Shown: positions 1 to 5,252, counted from the stretch's first letter. The stretch is 5,252 nt of DNA from an uncultured Bacilli bacterium (GCA_947598345.1 CANQFF010000059.1:1-5252), one strand, 5' to 3'. Notes: generated from the sequence alone by a model not told the origin. Numbers and translations are program-made.

Positions 1-260
1 TCTCTAAATCTCTTAAAAGCATTATCTAAATCAAATATACTTGTTCTAAGTAGACAACTATCTACTTCTTTTAACCATTCATATTCTTTTGTTAATTCTT
101 TTACTTCTTTACAACAGTTATATGCATTTATATAATTTGGATATTTATCTAAAAAATAGTTATAAATAAATCTTGAACAACCAAATGATTTTTCTATTAA
201 TTGTTGTTGTTCTAAATTAGGATATAATCTAAATATATAACCTCTTATTATGTTCATCAT
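1..260 (-). CDS. tnpB: IS200/IS605-family TnpB (OrfB), N-terminal part, cut by left window edge
   Basis: This is the first 86 codons of a minus-strand reading frame that is still open at the left edge. The protein starts MMNIIRGYIFRLYPN and has the N-terminal helix-turn-helix signature of IS605 OrfB (PF12323): RLYPN at residues 11-15 followed by EQ, FGCSRFIYNYFLDK at 26-39, and KEYEWLKEVDS at 58-68. TnpB proteins of this family are RNA-guided DNA nucleases, ancestral to Cas12, that help keep the transposon in place. The RuvC residues and zinc finger that would show activity lie outside the window. The stretch between FLDK and YNCCKEV looks a few residues shorter than I remember for relatives. 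Two in-frame ATGs stand side by side (260 and 257) behind AGGGTGGTGAT, so the exact start is uncertain by one codon. No tnpA is seen upstream, which suggests a tnpB-only element. Confidence 0.9.
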   Translation of the reverse strand, partial: MMNIIRGYIFRLYPNLEQQQLIEKSFGCSRFIYNYFLDKYPNYINAYNCCKEVKELTKEYEWLKEVDSCLLRTSIFDLDNAFKRFR

Positions 261-280
261 ATCACCACCCTGACAAAGCA

Positions 281-309
281 ATTATATCATATGAACAAAT
301 GTTTGTAAA
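281..309 (-). promoter_or_regulatory. Strong sigma-A-type promoter for tnpB
   Basis: On the minus strand the -35 is TTTACA (304-309), the spacer is 17 bp and the -10 is a perfect TATAAT (281-286), preceded by TG to make an extended -10 (TGATATAAT). Transcription would begin near 274, leaving a leader of about 14 bases that carries the ribosome-binding site. Both hexamers and the spacing fit the housekeeping consensus closely, so this is the most consensus-like promoter in the window. Confidence 0.82.
292..305. promoter_or_regulatory. Possible LexA (SOS) box inside the tnpB promoter
   Basis: The plus strand reads TGAACAAATGTTTG, which matches the Bacillus-type LexA box CGAACRNRYGTTYC at 12 of 14 positions; only the two outermost bases differ. 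It fills most of the spacer and overlaps the first two bases of the -35, a position where a bound repressor would block RNA polymerase. The match is seen directly. Its role is inferred, and chance matches are easier in AT-rich DNA. Confidence 0.4.
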
Positions 310-342
310 GAGTTTTTTTATTACCAAGCACTTTCCTAATAT

Positions 343-370
343 ATAATTATGTATAGTTGGACATAAATAT
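343..370. repeat. Imperfect hairpin, possible left end of the IS200/IS605 element
   Basis: Arms 343-352 (ATAATTATGT) and 361-370 (ACATAAATAT) pair over nine of ten positions, with one A-A mismatch and an eight-base loop, ATAGTTGG. IS200/IS605 elements lack terminal inverted repeats and instead carry subterminal imperfect hairpins recognised by TnpA. This hairpin lies about 85-110 bases upstream of the tnpB start, on the side where the left end is expected, and it is squeezed between the tnpB promoter and the neighbouring gene's terminator. Without the right end or an empty site, the boundary is a guess. Confidence 0.3.
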
Positions 371-405
371 AAAAAAAATACTATATGAATAAACCATATA
401 TAGTA
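371..405 (-). terminator. Rho-independent terminator of the WG-repeat gene
   Basis: Read on the minus strand, TACTATAT and ATATAGTA form a perfect 8-bp stem around an 11-base loop, followed at once by eight T residues. It lies just past the stop codon of the WG-repeat gene at 413. The stem is AT-only apart from one G-C pair, as is common in such genomes. The plus strand downstream is also T-rich, so it may stop transcription both ways. Confidence 0.72.
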
Positions 406-412
406 CTTTTAA

Positions 413-1723
413 TTATTTTTTTATTTTTTTAATTATTAAACTTTTTTTATCATTAACTTGACTATTTAAATCATCTATTATTTTATTAGTTTCTTCTGTT
501 ATTTCATTAGTATATTTAGTTATTAAATTTGTTTTTTGTTCTTCTAAATATTTTTTTATATATTTTATTAATTCCATTTTTTTTCTAATTAATTCTTCTT
601 TATTTTCTGATCTTATTTCTTTATCGTTATTTCCATATTTTATTCTAGAATAAAATTTATGTGGAAGTATTATCTTTACCTGTAAAGAATTATTTATATA
701 ATAGATTACACCATCAGGGTCTATAACTTTTGATAGTCCATTACTAAAATCAGATGCATATTTATATTTGCATGGAACTACTTCTTTAAAATTTTTATCA
801 ATATATCCATACATACCGTTACTATCTTGAACTAATGCTAAACCACAACTAAATGAGTTTACTAATTCATAATTACATTTAAAAGCTTCTAATCCATTTT
901 CATTTATAAACTTGTATGAATTATCTGACTTTATAAGAGCTAACCCTTCACTAAAAGGACAAGCATATTCATATTTACATTTAATAATTTCATATCCTTC
1001 TTCATTTATATAACCATATAATCCATCATCACTTTTAACTAAAGCTAGACCATTACTAAATTTTGATATATACTGATATTTATTTTCAATTATTTCTTTA
1101 CCAGATAAATCTATAATCCCATAGCAATTTTCTAGTTCTTTAAACGCAATAAGTTTATCACTAATTATATTTAAAGCTTTATATTTACAACTTACAATTT
1201 CTAAACCTTCTTTATTTATAACACCATATAAATTTTTATTATTTCTTACTATAGCTAATCCATTACAAAAATCAGAAATATAGTCATAATCATTTATTTT
1301 AATAAATTGATTTTTGGTATTTATTATAGCTATTTTTGTCTTAATAATTGATTTATTTACCTTTTTATTTAAAAATCTAAATTTGTTTTTCTTAGATGAT
1401 TGTTCAACCTTTAATCTAACTACAGCTAAATTTTCATTAAATGAACCAGCCATTATATAATTAAAAGGTATTTTTAAATTACCAAATTTATCAATATAAC
1501 CCCACTGCGCATACTTATTTTGTACAGCAGCTAGACCATTTTTAAACGATTCAACTTTGTAAAATTTTTGTTGAATTACCTCTTTACCTGTTTCATCTAT
1601 ATAACCATATAAACCACTATTACTATCTTTTACAAAGGCTAAACCTTCTGAAAAATTTCCACTATCACTATATTTTTGTTCTAAAAAATCTCTAAACACT
1701 ATATTTTTCAACATTTTTCCCAT
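413..1723 (-). CDS. WG-repeat protein with C-terminal charged helical tail
   Basis: This 436-residue protein consists mostly of WG beta repeats (PF14903 type) of about 30-35 residues. The units follow the pattern F-S-x-G-L-A-x-V-x...YGYID..G.E(I/V)...K(Y/F). Units begin near residues 24, 60, 95, 152, 187, 222, 257, 291 and 326, giving about nine copies. Unit 3 is interrupted by a lysine-rich insertion (about 105-130), and units 5, 7 and 9 are degenerate. The last 70 residues (about 365-436) switch to a Lys/Glu-rich, likely coiled-coil helix. No signal peptide or membrane segment is visible, so it is probably cytoplasmic. WG proteins are widespread and mostly of unknown role; a binding scaffold is the usual guess. 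The ATG at 1723 follows TTGGGGTAGT, a weak ribosome-binding site; a second ATG three codons on (1714) is an alternative. It has its own promoter and terminator, so it looks monocistronic. Confidence 0.88.
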   Translation of the reverse strand: MGKMLKNIVFRDFLEQKYSDSGNFSEGLAFVKDSNSGLYGYIDETGKEVIQQKFYKVESFKNGLAAVQNKYAQWGYIDKFGNLKIPFNYIMAGSFNENLAVVRLKVEQSSKKNKFRFLNKKVNKSIIKTKIAIINTKNQFIKINDYDYISDFCNGLAIVRNNKNLYGVINKEGLEIVSCKYKALNIISDKLIAFKELENCYGIIDLSGKEIIENKYQYISKFSNGLALVKSDDGLYGYINEEGYEIIKCKYEYACPFSEGLALIKSDNSYKFINENGLEAFKCNYELVNSFSCGLALVQDSNGMYGYIDKNFKEVVPCKYKYASDFSNGLSKVIDPDGVIYYINNSLQVKIILPHKFYSRIKYGNNDKEIRSENKEELIRKKMELIKYIKKYLEEQKTNLITKYTNEITEETNKIIDDLNSQVNDKKSLIIKKIKK

Positions 1724-1743
1724 ACTACCCCAACTCGTGGATT

Positions 1744-1772
1744 ATTCTATCACTTTTAATTTAATTTGTAAA
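1744..1772 (-). promoter_or_regulatory. Sigma-A-type promoter for the WG-repeat gene
   Basis: On the minus strand the -35 is TTTACA (1767-1772), the spacer is 17 bp and the -10 is TAGAAT (1744-1749); each hexamer has one mismatch to consensus. The predicted start near 1737 gives a leader of about 14 bases before the ATG at 1723. The -35 begins only a few bases after the yunB stop, and no terminator separates the two genes, so read-through from yunB is also possible. Confidence 0.68.
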
Positions 1773-1777
1773 TATAA

Positions 1778-2536
1778 TTAATTAACATTTTTTGTAATAG
1801 ATGGAGTATTTAAATAGCCATCAAAATAATAACTAGGAACATCTCCTTGCAATATTTTCATAAGTATAGGTATATCCGCACTTAATTTTGTACTAGTTGA
1901 AACAAAAGGAAGTAATATTCTTACTTCAACTTCTATTACTATATTTACCTTTATAAGAGCATTATTAATTCCATAAGAATTTATATCCGTTTTTAATCTA
2001 CAAAAAATGTTTTCAATTAAATTCATTTTTACAGGTATCTTTGGAAGAATGTTATTCAATAATACATTATTGAATATTATTCCACTTGGAATTTCATAAA
2101 TGATACCTTTTTTGATTTTTTCTGGATTATAAGATGATAATAAATTATTACTTATATTTAATTTTTCTATATCTCCATTTTGTAGATATTTTAAATTTAC
2201 TTCTACAGCATTTGAAGCTCGCGATAATACTCTATTTACTACTGGTGAATTAATATCTATACTTTTTATATTTCCATTATTATCTTTTATTGTTATAAAT
2301 AAGTTATCAACATCAGAAGAATTTGCAATTTCAGTTATTATAGTACTACTTATTACTGATGATATTATTCTTTTTAATTCAATTTCTGAATAACTAATTA
2401 ATTGAGGAAGTGCTTTATCATTAAAAATTTTAAGGACATAAAAAATAGATATACCAAGTAAGAAAAGTACTACTGAAAATTTATTTATAATTTTGTTCTT
2501 TTTAGCTATTCTATTTTTTAACCTCATTCTTTTCAT
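1778..2536 (-). CDS. yunB: Sporulation protein YunB
   Basis: From the ATG at 2536 the protein has 252 residues, close to the roughly 254 of Bacillus subtilis YunB (PF09560 family). A basic N-terminus (KRMRLKNRIAKKNK) is followed by one membrane segment at about residues 20-38 and then an extracytoplasmic domain. Family hallmarks are visible: IPSGIIFNNVLLNNILPKIP (149-168), then NLI, KT and SYGINNALIKVNIVIEVEV (187-205), ILLPFVS, and LQGDVPSYY near the end. YunB is a sporulation membrane protein, known from memory as a member of the mother-cell sigma-E regulon. The frame stays open upstream to a TTG at 2902, but that extension lies entirely opposite the divergent CBS gene and is not supported. 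The start is weakly marked: neither the ATG at 2536 nor the one at 2527 has a good Shine-Dalgarno. The gene lies 55 bp from the divergent CBS gene and directly upstream of the WG-repeat gene. Confidence 0.92.
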   Translation of the reverse strand: MKRMRLKNRIAKKNKIINKFSVVLFLLGISIFYVLKIFNDKALPQLISYSEIELKRIISSVISSTIITEIANSSDVDNLFITIKDNNGNIKSIDINSPVVNRVLSRASNAVEVNLKYLQNGDIEKLNISNNLLSSYNPEKIKKGIIYEIPSGIIFNNVLLNNILPKIPVKMNLIENIFCRLKTDINSYGINNALIKVNIVIEVEVRILLPFVSTSTKLSADIPILMKILQGDVPSYYFDGYLNTPSITKNVN

Positions 2537-2549
2537 ACTTAATTTTATG

Positions 2550-2555
2550 TATAAA
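2550..2555 (+). promoter_or_regulatory. Weak candidate -10 box for the CBS-domain gene
   Basis: TATAAA stands about 36 bases before the CBS start codon, giving a leader of about 30 bases. The matching -35 position (2527-2532, TTCTTT) is poor, and it falls inside the yunB start region. The proposal rests mainly on position and the -10 match. Confidence 0.3.
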
Positions 2556-2566
2556 AAACTAGTTTT
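2555..2566. repeat. Perfect 12-bp palindrome between divergent yunB and CBS genes
   Basis: AAAACTAGTTTT is perfectly self-complementary and sits in the 55-bp gap between the two divergent start codons. Its placement would suit a dimeric regulator controlling either gene. No family of binding site is recognised, and A/T-rich palindromes arise easily by chance. Confidence 0.3.
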
Positions 2567-2591
2567 AATCAATAATATTAATGGTGATAAT

Positions 2592-3041
2592 ATGATAAAT
2601 GAAATAATGAATAGTAAAATTATATATGGTAATATTGATGATAATATTGATAAGATTTCAAAATTAATGAAGGATAACAATATTGGATTTATTCCTATAA
2701 AAAATAATGAAGAATATATAGGTGTGATTACTGATAGAGATTTAGCTTTATCGATTTCATCTATTAAAGATAAAGGTGATAATATAGAGCCATACATCAC
2801 GAAAGATTTATTTTGTATTAATAAAGATGACAATATCGAAGATGCACTAAACATTATGAAAAAACATAAAGTTAAAAGATTATTAGTAAAAGAAAAAGAC
2901 AATATTGTTGGAGTACTGTCTTTATCAGATATTCTAAATCATACTGATGATTGCGAAATAATTAAAACTATCAAATGTATTTTTTCTATTAAAGATAATA
3001 CATTTAATGAATCGGCAGAAATAGATGAATTTTATTTATAA
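2592..3041 (+). CDS. Two-CBS-domain protein
   Basis: The 149-residue product is a tandem CBS pair (PF00571), which usually folds as one Bateman module binding adenine nucleotides such as AMP or ATP. The first CBS spans about residues 6-58, with IGFIPI (31-36) and GVITDRDLAL (44-53); the TDRD motif often contacts ribose/phosphate. The second spans about 68-118, with HKVKRLLV (92-99) and VGVLSLSDIL (106-115). An acidic tail (SAEIDEFYL) ends the protein. There is no catalytic domain or membrane segment, so it resembles stand-alone CBS proteins such as B. subtilis YhcV; the ligand and target cannot be read from sequence. The ATG at 2592 is chosen because GGTGATA lies just before it and the CBS homology begins there. 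The frame is open back to 2493, but that stretch runs antisense into yunB. Confidence 0.88.
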   Translation: MINEIMNSKIIYGNIDDNIDKISKLMKDNNIGFIPIKNNEEYIGVITDRDLALSISSIKDKGDNIEPYITKDLFCINKDDNIEDALNIMKKHKVKRLLVKEKDNIVGVLSLSDILNHTDDCEIIKTIKCIFSIKDNTFNESAEIDEFYL

Positions 3042-3060
3042 CTTTTTAAAGTTATTTTTT
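3038..3060 (+). terminator. Terminator of the CBS-domain gene
   Basis: ATAACTTT and AAAGTTAT (3038-3055) can form an 8-bp stem, in practice opening to a loop of four or so bases. A T run follows at 3055-3060, with more T's after one G. The hairpin contains both the CBS stop codon (3039-3041) and the stop of the convergent gene (3052-3054). On the minus strand the flank is A-rich, so it should act on plus-strand transcripts only. Confidence 0.65.
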
Positions 3061-4665
3061 TGTTTTTGATACAACTATTTCATTTGAATCCACTTGAAAT
3101 GAATATTCAACTCTACTTTCGTCTGAACCACCTATCTTATTATCGGCTACAATTAGAAGCACTTGCTTACCATCTTTAGTAATTAATCCAGATAAAGAGG
3201 AATTAAATTCAAATTTTTCTAAATCCCATTTTTCACTAGAAGTAGCTAATTCTTTTTCATTTAAATTTAATATTTTTAAATATCCATCATCGATTACTGC
3301 AATGTAATTATCATATAATCCTAATAATTTATTATAATTTTTACTTATAGTTTGAGCTACTAATTTTGAATTATATACTCTAAAACTTACATCATCTAGT
3401 ACTATGATATCTTTATCTATTATTTTTAAATCTGTATACTCTTTGCCATCAAATAATAATTTACCATTACTATTATATACTTTAAATTTATTATAATTAG
3501 TATTATATGCAGTAATATATACTATACTATTTTTTGAATCCTCAACAAATGATCTTATATTATCTTTTATTGAAAACCCAACTTTACCAGTTTTAAAATT
3601 GACAAAATCTTTACTACTTCCATTTGCAAGTATTACATAACCATATTTATACATTACTGTTGGATCAAATCCAGTATCCCCTCTTAATATGCTTCCATTT
3701 ATACCTTTAAATATCTTACCAGTATCTACATTATAAATATTTTGTTTATTATCCTCTGTGTATAGAATCGCATATAAATTATAATTTTTTGATACTATAC
3801 TATTATCCTTATTCATATTAAATGGTCCAAATTTTACTGAACTATCCTCATAATCATATAAATAATATTTACCATTCTCTTCTATAATTATATATTTAGA
3901 ATATATATATAAATATTGACAATCATTTGTTTCACAAGTTACTTTACCAACTAATTGTGATTCATCCTGTTCTTCTGCTGTATATGAATCACTTCCATTT
4001 GAAGTAACTTTATATATATTTATTTGTCTACCGTCTTTTTTTATATCCTTAAGTTCTCCATATGTGTGTGTAATAGCTTTATCATCAACTGAACAAGAAC
4101 TTAAATAAATACTTCCATCCTCGTAAATCATATGTACATCACAAGAAACTTTATATTTTTTATAATCATTTAATTCTTCTAATTGTTCCCAGGTTGGTAA
4201 GCCATCATTTTCTTCCATATATAAAGAAATATTTTTTTCAATTGATTTACCATATTCATTTATAACTTGTTTATAATCTACTGTATCAACATTATTTTTA
4301 GGTTTTTCATGTGGTAAAAAAATAATAATTGAAACAACAATTGATAATACTACAATTATTGAAACGATAATTATAATTATAAGTTTTTTATTTAAAGGCT
4401 TTTTAGTTGCAACATCTTTATTTATATCCTCTCTTTTAAGATTCATAGGAATTTCTGTTTCTGAACTCTCAGTATTTTCTTTTAAGTCTTTTAAATTATC
4501 TAATTCTTTAGTATTTTCTAAATCTTGAAATTTATCTTGATTTTCTATTAATTGTTCCAATTCTGTAACATTTTCTCTAGAAGATACTTCCCTTAAATGA
4601 TTTTTACAATCATCGCAAAAAACTTCGCTTTCATCTATATCTTTGCCACAGTTCTTACATTTCAT
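3052..4665 (-). CDS. Zinc-ribbon, single-pass membrane protein with large outer beta-rich domain
   Basis: The 537-residue protein begins with a short zinc ribbon of the kind found in zinc_ribbon_2 proteins: C3, C6, C17 and C20 as CxxC-x10-CxxC. A Glu/Asn/Lys-rich linker (about 25-90) leads to one membrane helix at 95-117. Basic residues before the helix (KK at 88-89 and 93-94) predict the ribbon inside and the rest outside. Residues about 130-205 (YGKSIEKNISLYMEEN, GLPTWEQL, YKVSCDV, GSIYLSSCSV) resemble a small pseudopilin-like domain; C175 and C191 could form a disulfide, as could C244 and C249. Residues 245-537 are a string of short beta strands with Asn/Asp/Gly turns, plausibly a beta-propeller or WG-like fold. 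Function is unknown. AGGAGA before the ATG overlaps the stop of the upstream small gene, indicating coupled translation. No terminator of its own is seen. Confidence 0.8.
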   Translation of the reverse strand: MKCKNCGKDIDESEVFCDDCKNHLREVSSRENVTELEQLIENQDKFQDLENTKELDNLKDLKENTESSETEIPMNLKREDINKDVATKKPLNKKLIIIIIVSIIVVLSIVVSIIIFLPHEKPKNNVDTVDYKQVINEYGKSIEKNISLYMEENDGLPTWEQLEELNDYKKYKVSCDVHMIYEDGSIYLSSCSVDDKAITHTYGELKDIKKDGRQINIYKVTSNGSDSYTAEEQDESQLVGKVTCETNDCQYLYIYSKYIIIEENGKYYLYDYEDSSVKFGPFNMNKDNSIVSKNYNLYAILYTEDNKQNIYNVDTGKIFKGINGSILRGDTGFDPTVMYKYGYVILANGSSKDFVNFKTGKVGFSIKDNIRSFVEDSKNSIVYITAYNTNYNKFKVYNSNGKLLFDGKEYTDLKIIDKDIIVLDDVSFRVYNSKLVAQTISKNYNKLLGLYDNYIAVIDDGYLKILNLNEKELATSSEKWDLEKFEFNSSLSGLITKDGKQVLLIVADNKIGGSDESRVEYSFQVDSNEIVVSKTKK

Positions 4666-4676
4666 AAAAATCTCTC

Positions 4677-5027
4677 CTATTTCGTGTTACTACTTTGAAT
4701 CATATTGATAATATTATTTTTATAATTCAATATTAATTTTTCTCTTAAAACATCTATATCTACATTTAATTTATTTTTTATATTATCAACAAATTCTAAA
4801 TCAACAATATTCAAAAATTTATCATCTTTTGATATGGTATTATCTCCTTCGATAGGATTTAAATTATTGCTTTCATTATTTGAATTTTCGACATATTCAT
4901 TATACTTTTCCAAATTATCACTATAATTATTTTTATATTTTAATTCATAAAAAGCATATATTCCTACTAATATTAAAATAATTATACTAAAAGCACTAAT
5001 TTTTTTTATGTCAAAAGTCCTAGTCAT
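4677..5027 (-). CDS. Small single-pass membrane protein, unknown function
   Basis: This 116-residue protein starts MTRTFDIKKIS and has one hydrophobic helix at about residues 11-27. An Asn/Glu/Lys/Tyr-rich linker (30-65) follows, then a predicted helical end (70-112) with no cysteines or catalytic motif. The basic N-terminus predicts that the tail faces outward. It matches no family I recognise. The ATG at 5027 is chosen because a perfect AGGAGG (5035-5040) lies seven bases upstream; the longer frame from a TTG at 5060 would overlap the -10 box. It is the first gene of an operon with the zinc-ribbon membrane protein: 11 bases separate stop from start, and its TAG stop lies within the next gene's ribosome-binding site. 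The two products probably act together at the membrane. Confidence 0.78.
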   Translation of the reverse strand: MTRTFDIKKISAFSIIILILVGIYAFYELKYKNNYSDNLEKYNEYVENSNNESNNLNPIEGDNTISKDDKFLNIVDLEFVDNIKNKLNVDIDVLREKLILNYKNNIINMIQSSNTK

Positions 5028-5059
5028 ATCGTGACCTCCTACCATACCTACTATGTACA

Positions 5060-5088
5060 ATTATATCATATTTTATAAAAAATGAATA
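5060..5088 (-). promoter_or_regulatory. Extended -10 promoter for the two-gene membrane operon
   Basis: On the minus strand a perfect TATAAT (5060-5065) with TG one base upstream forms the extended -10 TGATATAAT. The -35 at 17-bp spacing is weak (TATTCA, 5083-5088), as is common when the -10 is extended. The start would fall near 5053, giving a leader of about 25 bases with AGGAGG. The -10 region shares ATATGATATAATTG with the tnpB promoter. Confidence 0.7.
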
Positions 5089-5140
5089 GATAAAAATAGT
5101 TATTTTTTATTTTCTTTGTTACTATTCACAGCCGAATAGT
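5083..5140. repeat. Repeated inverted GAATAG/CTATTC motifs, 7-bp hairpin
   Basis: ACTATTC (5121-5127) and GAATAGT (5134-5140) form a perfect 7-bp stem around the loop ACAGCC. A further copy, TGAATAG (5083-5089), can pair instead with CTATTCA (5122-5128). AATAGT (5095-5100) is also complementary to ACTATT (5121-5126). The motifs lie between the end of the right-hand gene and the operon promoter, touching its -35. They could be operator sites or alternative RNA folds; neither is established. Confidence 0.4.
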
Positions 5141-5156
5141 TTAAAACACCACAAAA

Positions 5157-5179
5157 TAGACTAAAATTTAGTCTTTTTT
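5157..5179. terminator. Hairpin terminator at the end of the right-edge gene, possibly bidirectional
   Basis: AGACTAAA (5158-5165) and TTTAGTCT (5167-5174) are exact complements and overlap the stop codon of the minus-strand gene. On the minus strand the hairpin is followed by TATTTTG, a modest T tract. On the plus strand it is followed by six T's, a better terminator sequence. No plus-strand gene is seen ending here, so its natural job is probably to end the minus-strand gene. Confidence 0.55.
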
Positions 5180-5252
5180 CATGTCTTCAATTGTATAAGG
5201 AGTATCAGATAATAATTTTTCTATTGCAGTATGTGAATTGTATCCATTTCTT
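5168..5252 (-). CDS. C-terminal end of an unidentified protein, cut by right window edge
   Basis: The frame entering from the right edge reads RNGYNSHTAIEKLLSDTP, then YTIEDMKKD, and ends at a TAA at 5168-5170. That is 27 residues. The codon choice and composition look like normal coding sequence, and a terminator hairpin sits on the stop, which supports a real gene end. The fragment is too short for me to recognise the family. It lies about 140 bases upstream of the membrane operon in the same orientation. Confidence 0.55.
   Translation of the reverse strand, partial: RNGYNSHTAIEKLLSDTPYTIEDMKKD

Noticed and set aside
413..1723. WG repeats considered as a DNA tandem repeat or CRISPR-like array
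   Set aside because: The periodicity is at the protein level with divergent codons and variable unit length; there are no identical repeats with unique spacers.
2542..2549. Sigma-E-like -10 (CATAAAAT, minus strand) for yunB
   Set aside because: YunB genes are expected to use sigma-E, but no -35 match lies at the right distance and the start would fall almost on the ATG, leaving no leader.
2493..2591. N-terminal extension of the CBS protein with a hydrophobic segment
   Set aside because: The stretch is opposite the start of yunB and has no ribosome-binding site. GGTGAT precedes the ATG at 2592, where CBS homology begins.
2537..2902. N-terminal extension of yunB starting at a TTG, rich in hydrophobic residues
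   Set aside because: It lies antisense to the well-supported CBS gene, starts with TTG without a ribosome-binding site, and YunB's normal length and N-terminus fit the ATG at 2536.
5028..5060. Longer start for the small membrane protein
   Set aside because: The TTG at 5060 sits on the -10 box, so it would not be in the transcript; AGGAGG marks the ATG at 5027.
5121..5140. The 7-bp hairpin as a terminator
   Set aside because: Neither side is followed by a T tract on the matching strand; the better terminator is the neighbouring hairpin at 5157-5179.
1..5252. Mollicute-type code (TGA as Trp), suggested by the very low G+C
   Set aside because: Trp is encoded by TGG in the genes seen, all frames are full length with the standard code, and the presence of yunB argues for a spore former.

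Overview
The window is very AT-rich (about a quarter G+C by eye). Ribosome-binding sites are Bacillota-like (AGGAGG, GGTGAT), and promoters are TTTACA/TATAAT type with 17-bp spacers. A clear sporulation gene (yunB) points to a low-GC, spore-forming Bacillota lineage, either Bacilli/Erysipelotrichia-like or a low-GC clostridial relative. I cannot place it more precisely. The genes read through with the standard bacterial code: Trp is TGG, and all visible stops are TAA or TAG.

Layout from left to right. Bases 1-260 (minus strand) hold the N-terminal part of an IS200/IS605-type TnpB that runs off the left edge. It has a strong promoter (281-309) carrying a LexA-box-like sequence, and a possible element-end hairpin further out (343-370). 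Bases 371-405 are a terminator for the next gene. Bases 413-1723 (minus) encode a protein of about nine WG beta repeats with a charged helical tail, transcribed from its own promoter at 1744-1772. Bases 1778-2536 (minus) are yunB. Across a 55-bp divergent gap lies a two-CBS-domain protein (2592-3041, plus) with its own terminator at the stop codon. Bases 3052-4665 (minus) encode a zinc-ribbon/single-pass membrane protein with a large beta-rich outer part. It is translationally coupled to a small membrane protein just upstream (4677-5027, minus), and the two form an operon from an extended -10 promoter at 5060-5088. The last 160 bases hold repeated short inverted motifs, a hairpin terminator, and the final 27 codons of another minus-strand gene that runs off the right edge.

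The best-supported functional assignments are TnpB, YunB, the CBS protein and the WG-repeat protein. The zinc-ribbon protein and its small partner look like an envelope-associated pair of unknown function. I see no CRISPR array, rRNA, tRNA or defence system. The most interesting items are the LexA-like box in the tnpB promoter, the two-gene membrane operon, and the WG-repeat protein with its coiled-coil tail. None of these amounts to a demonstrated new system.
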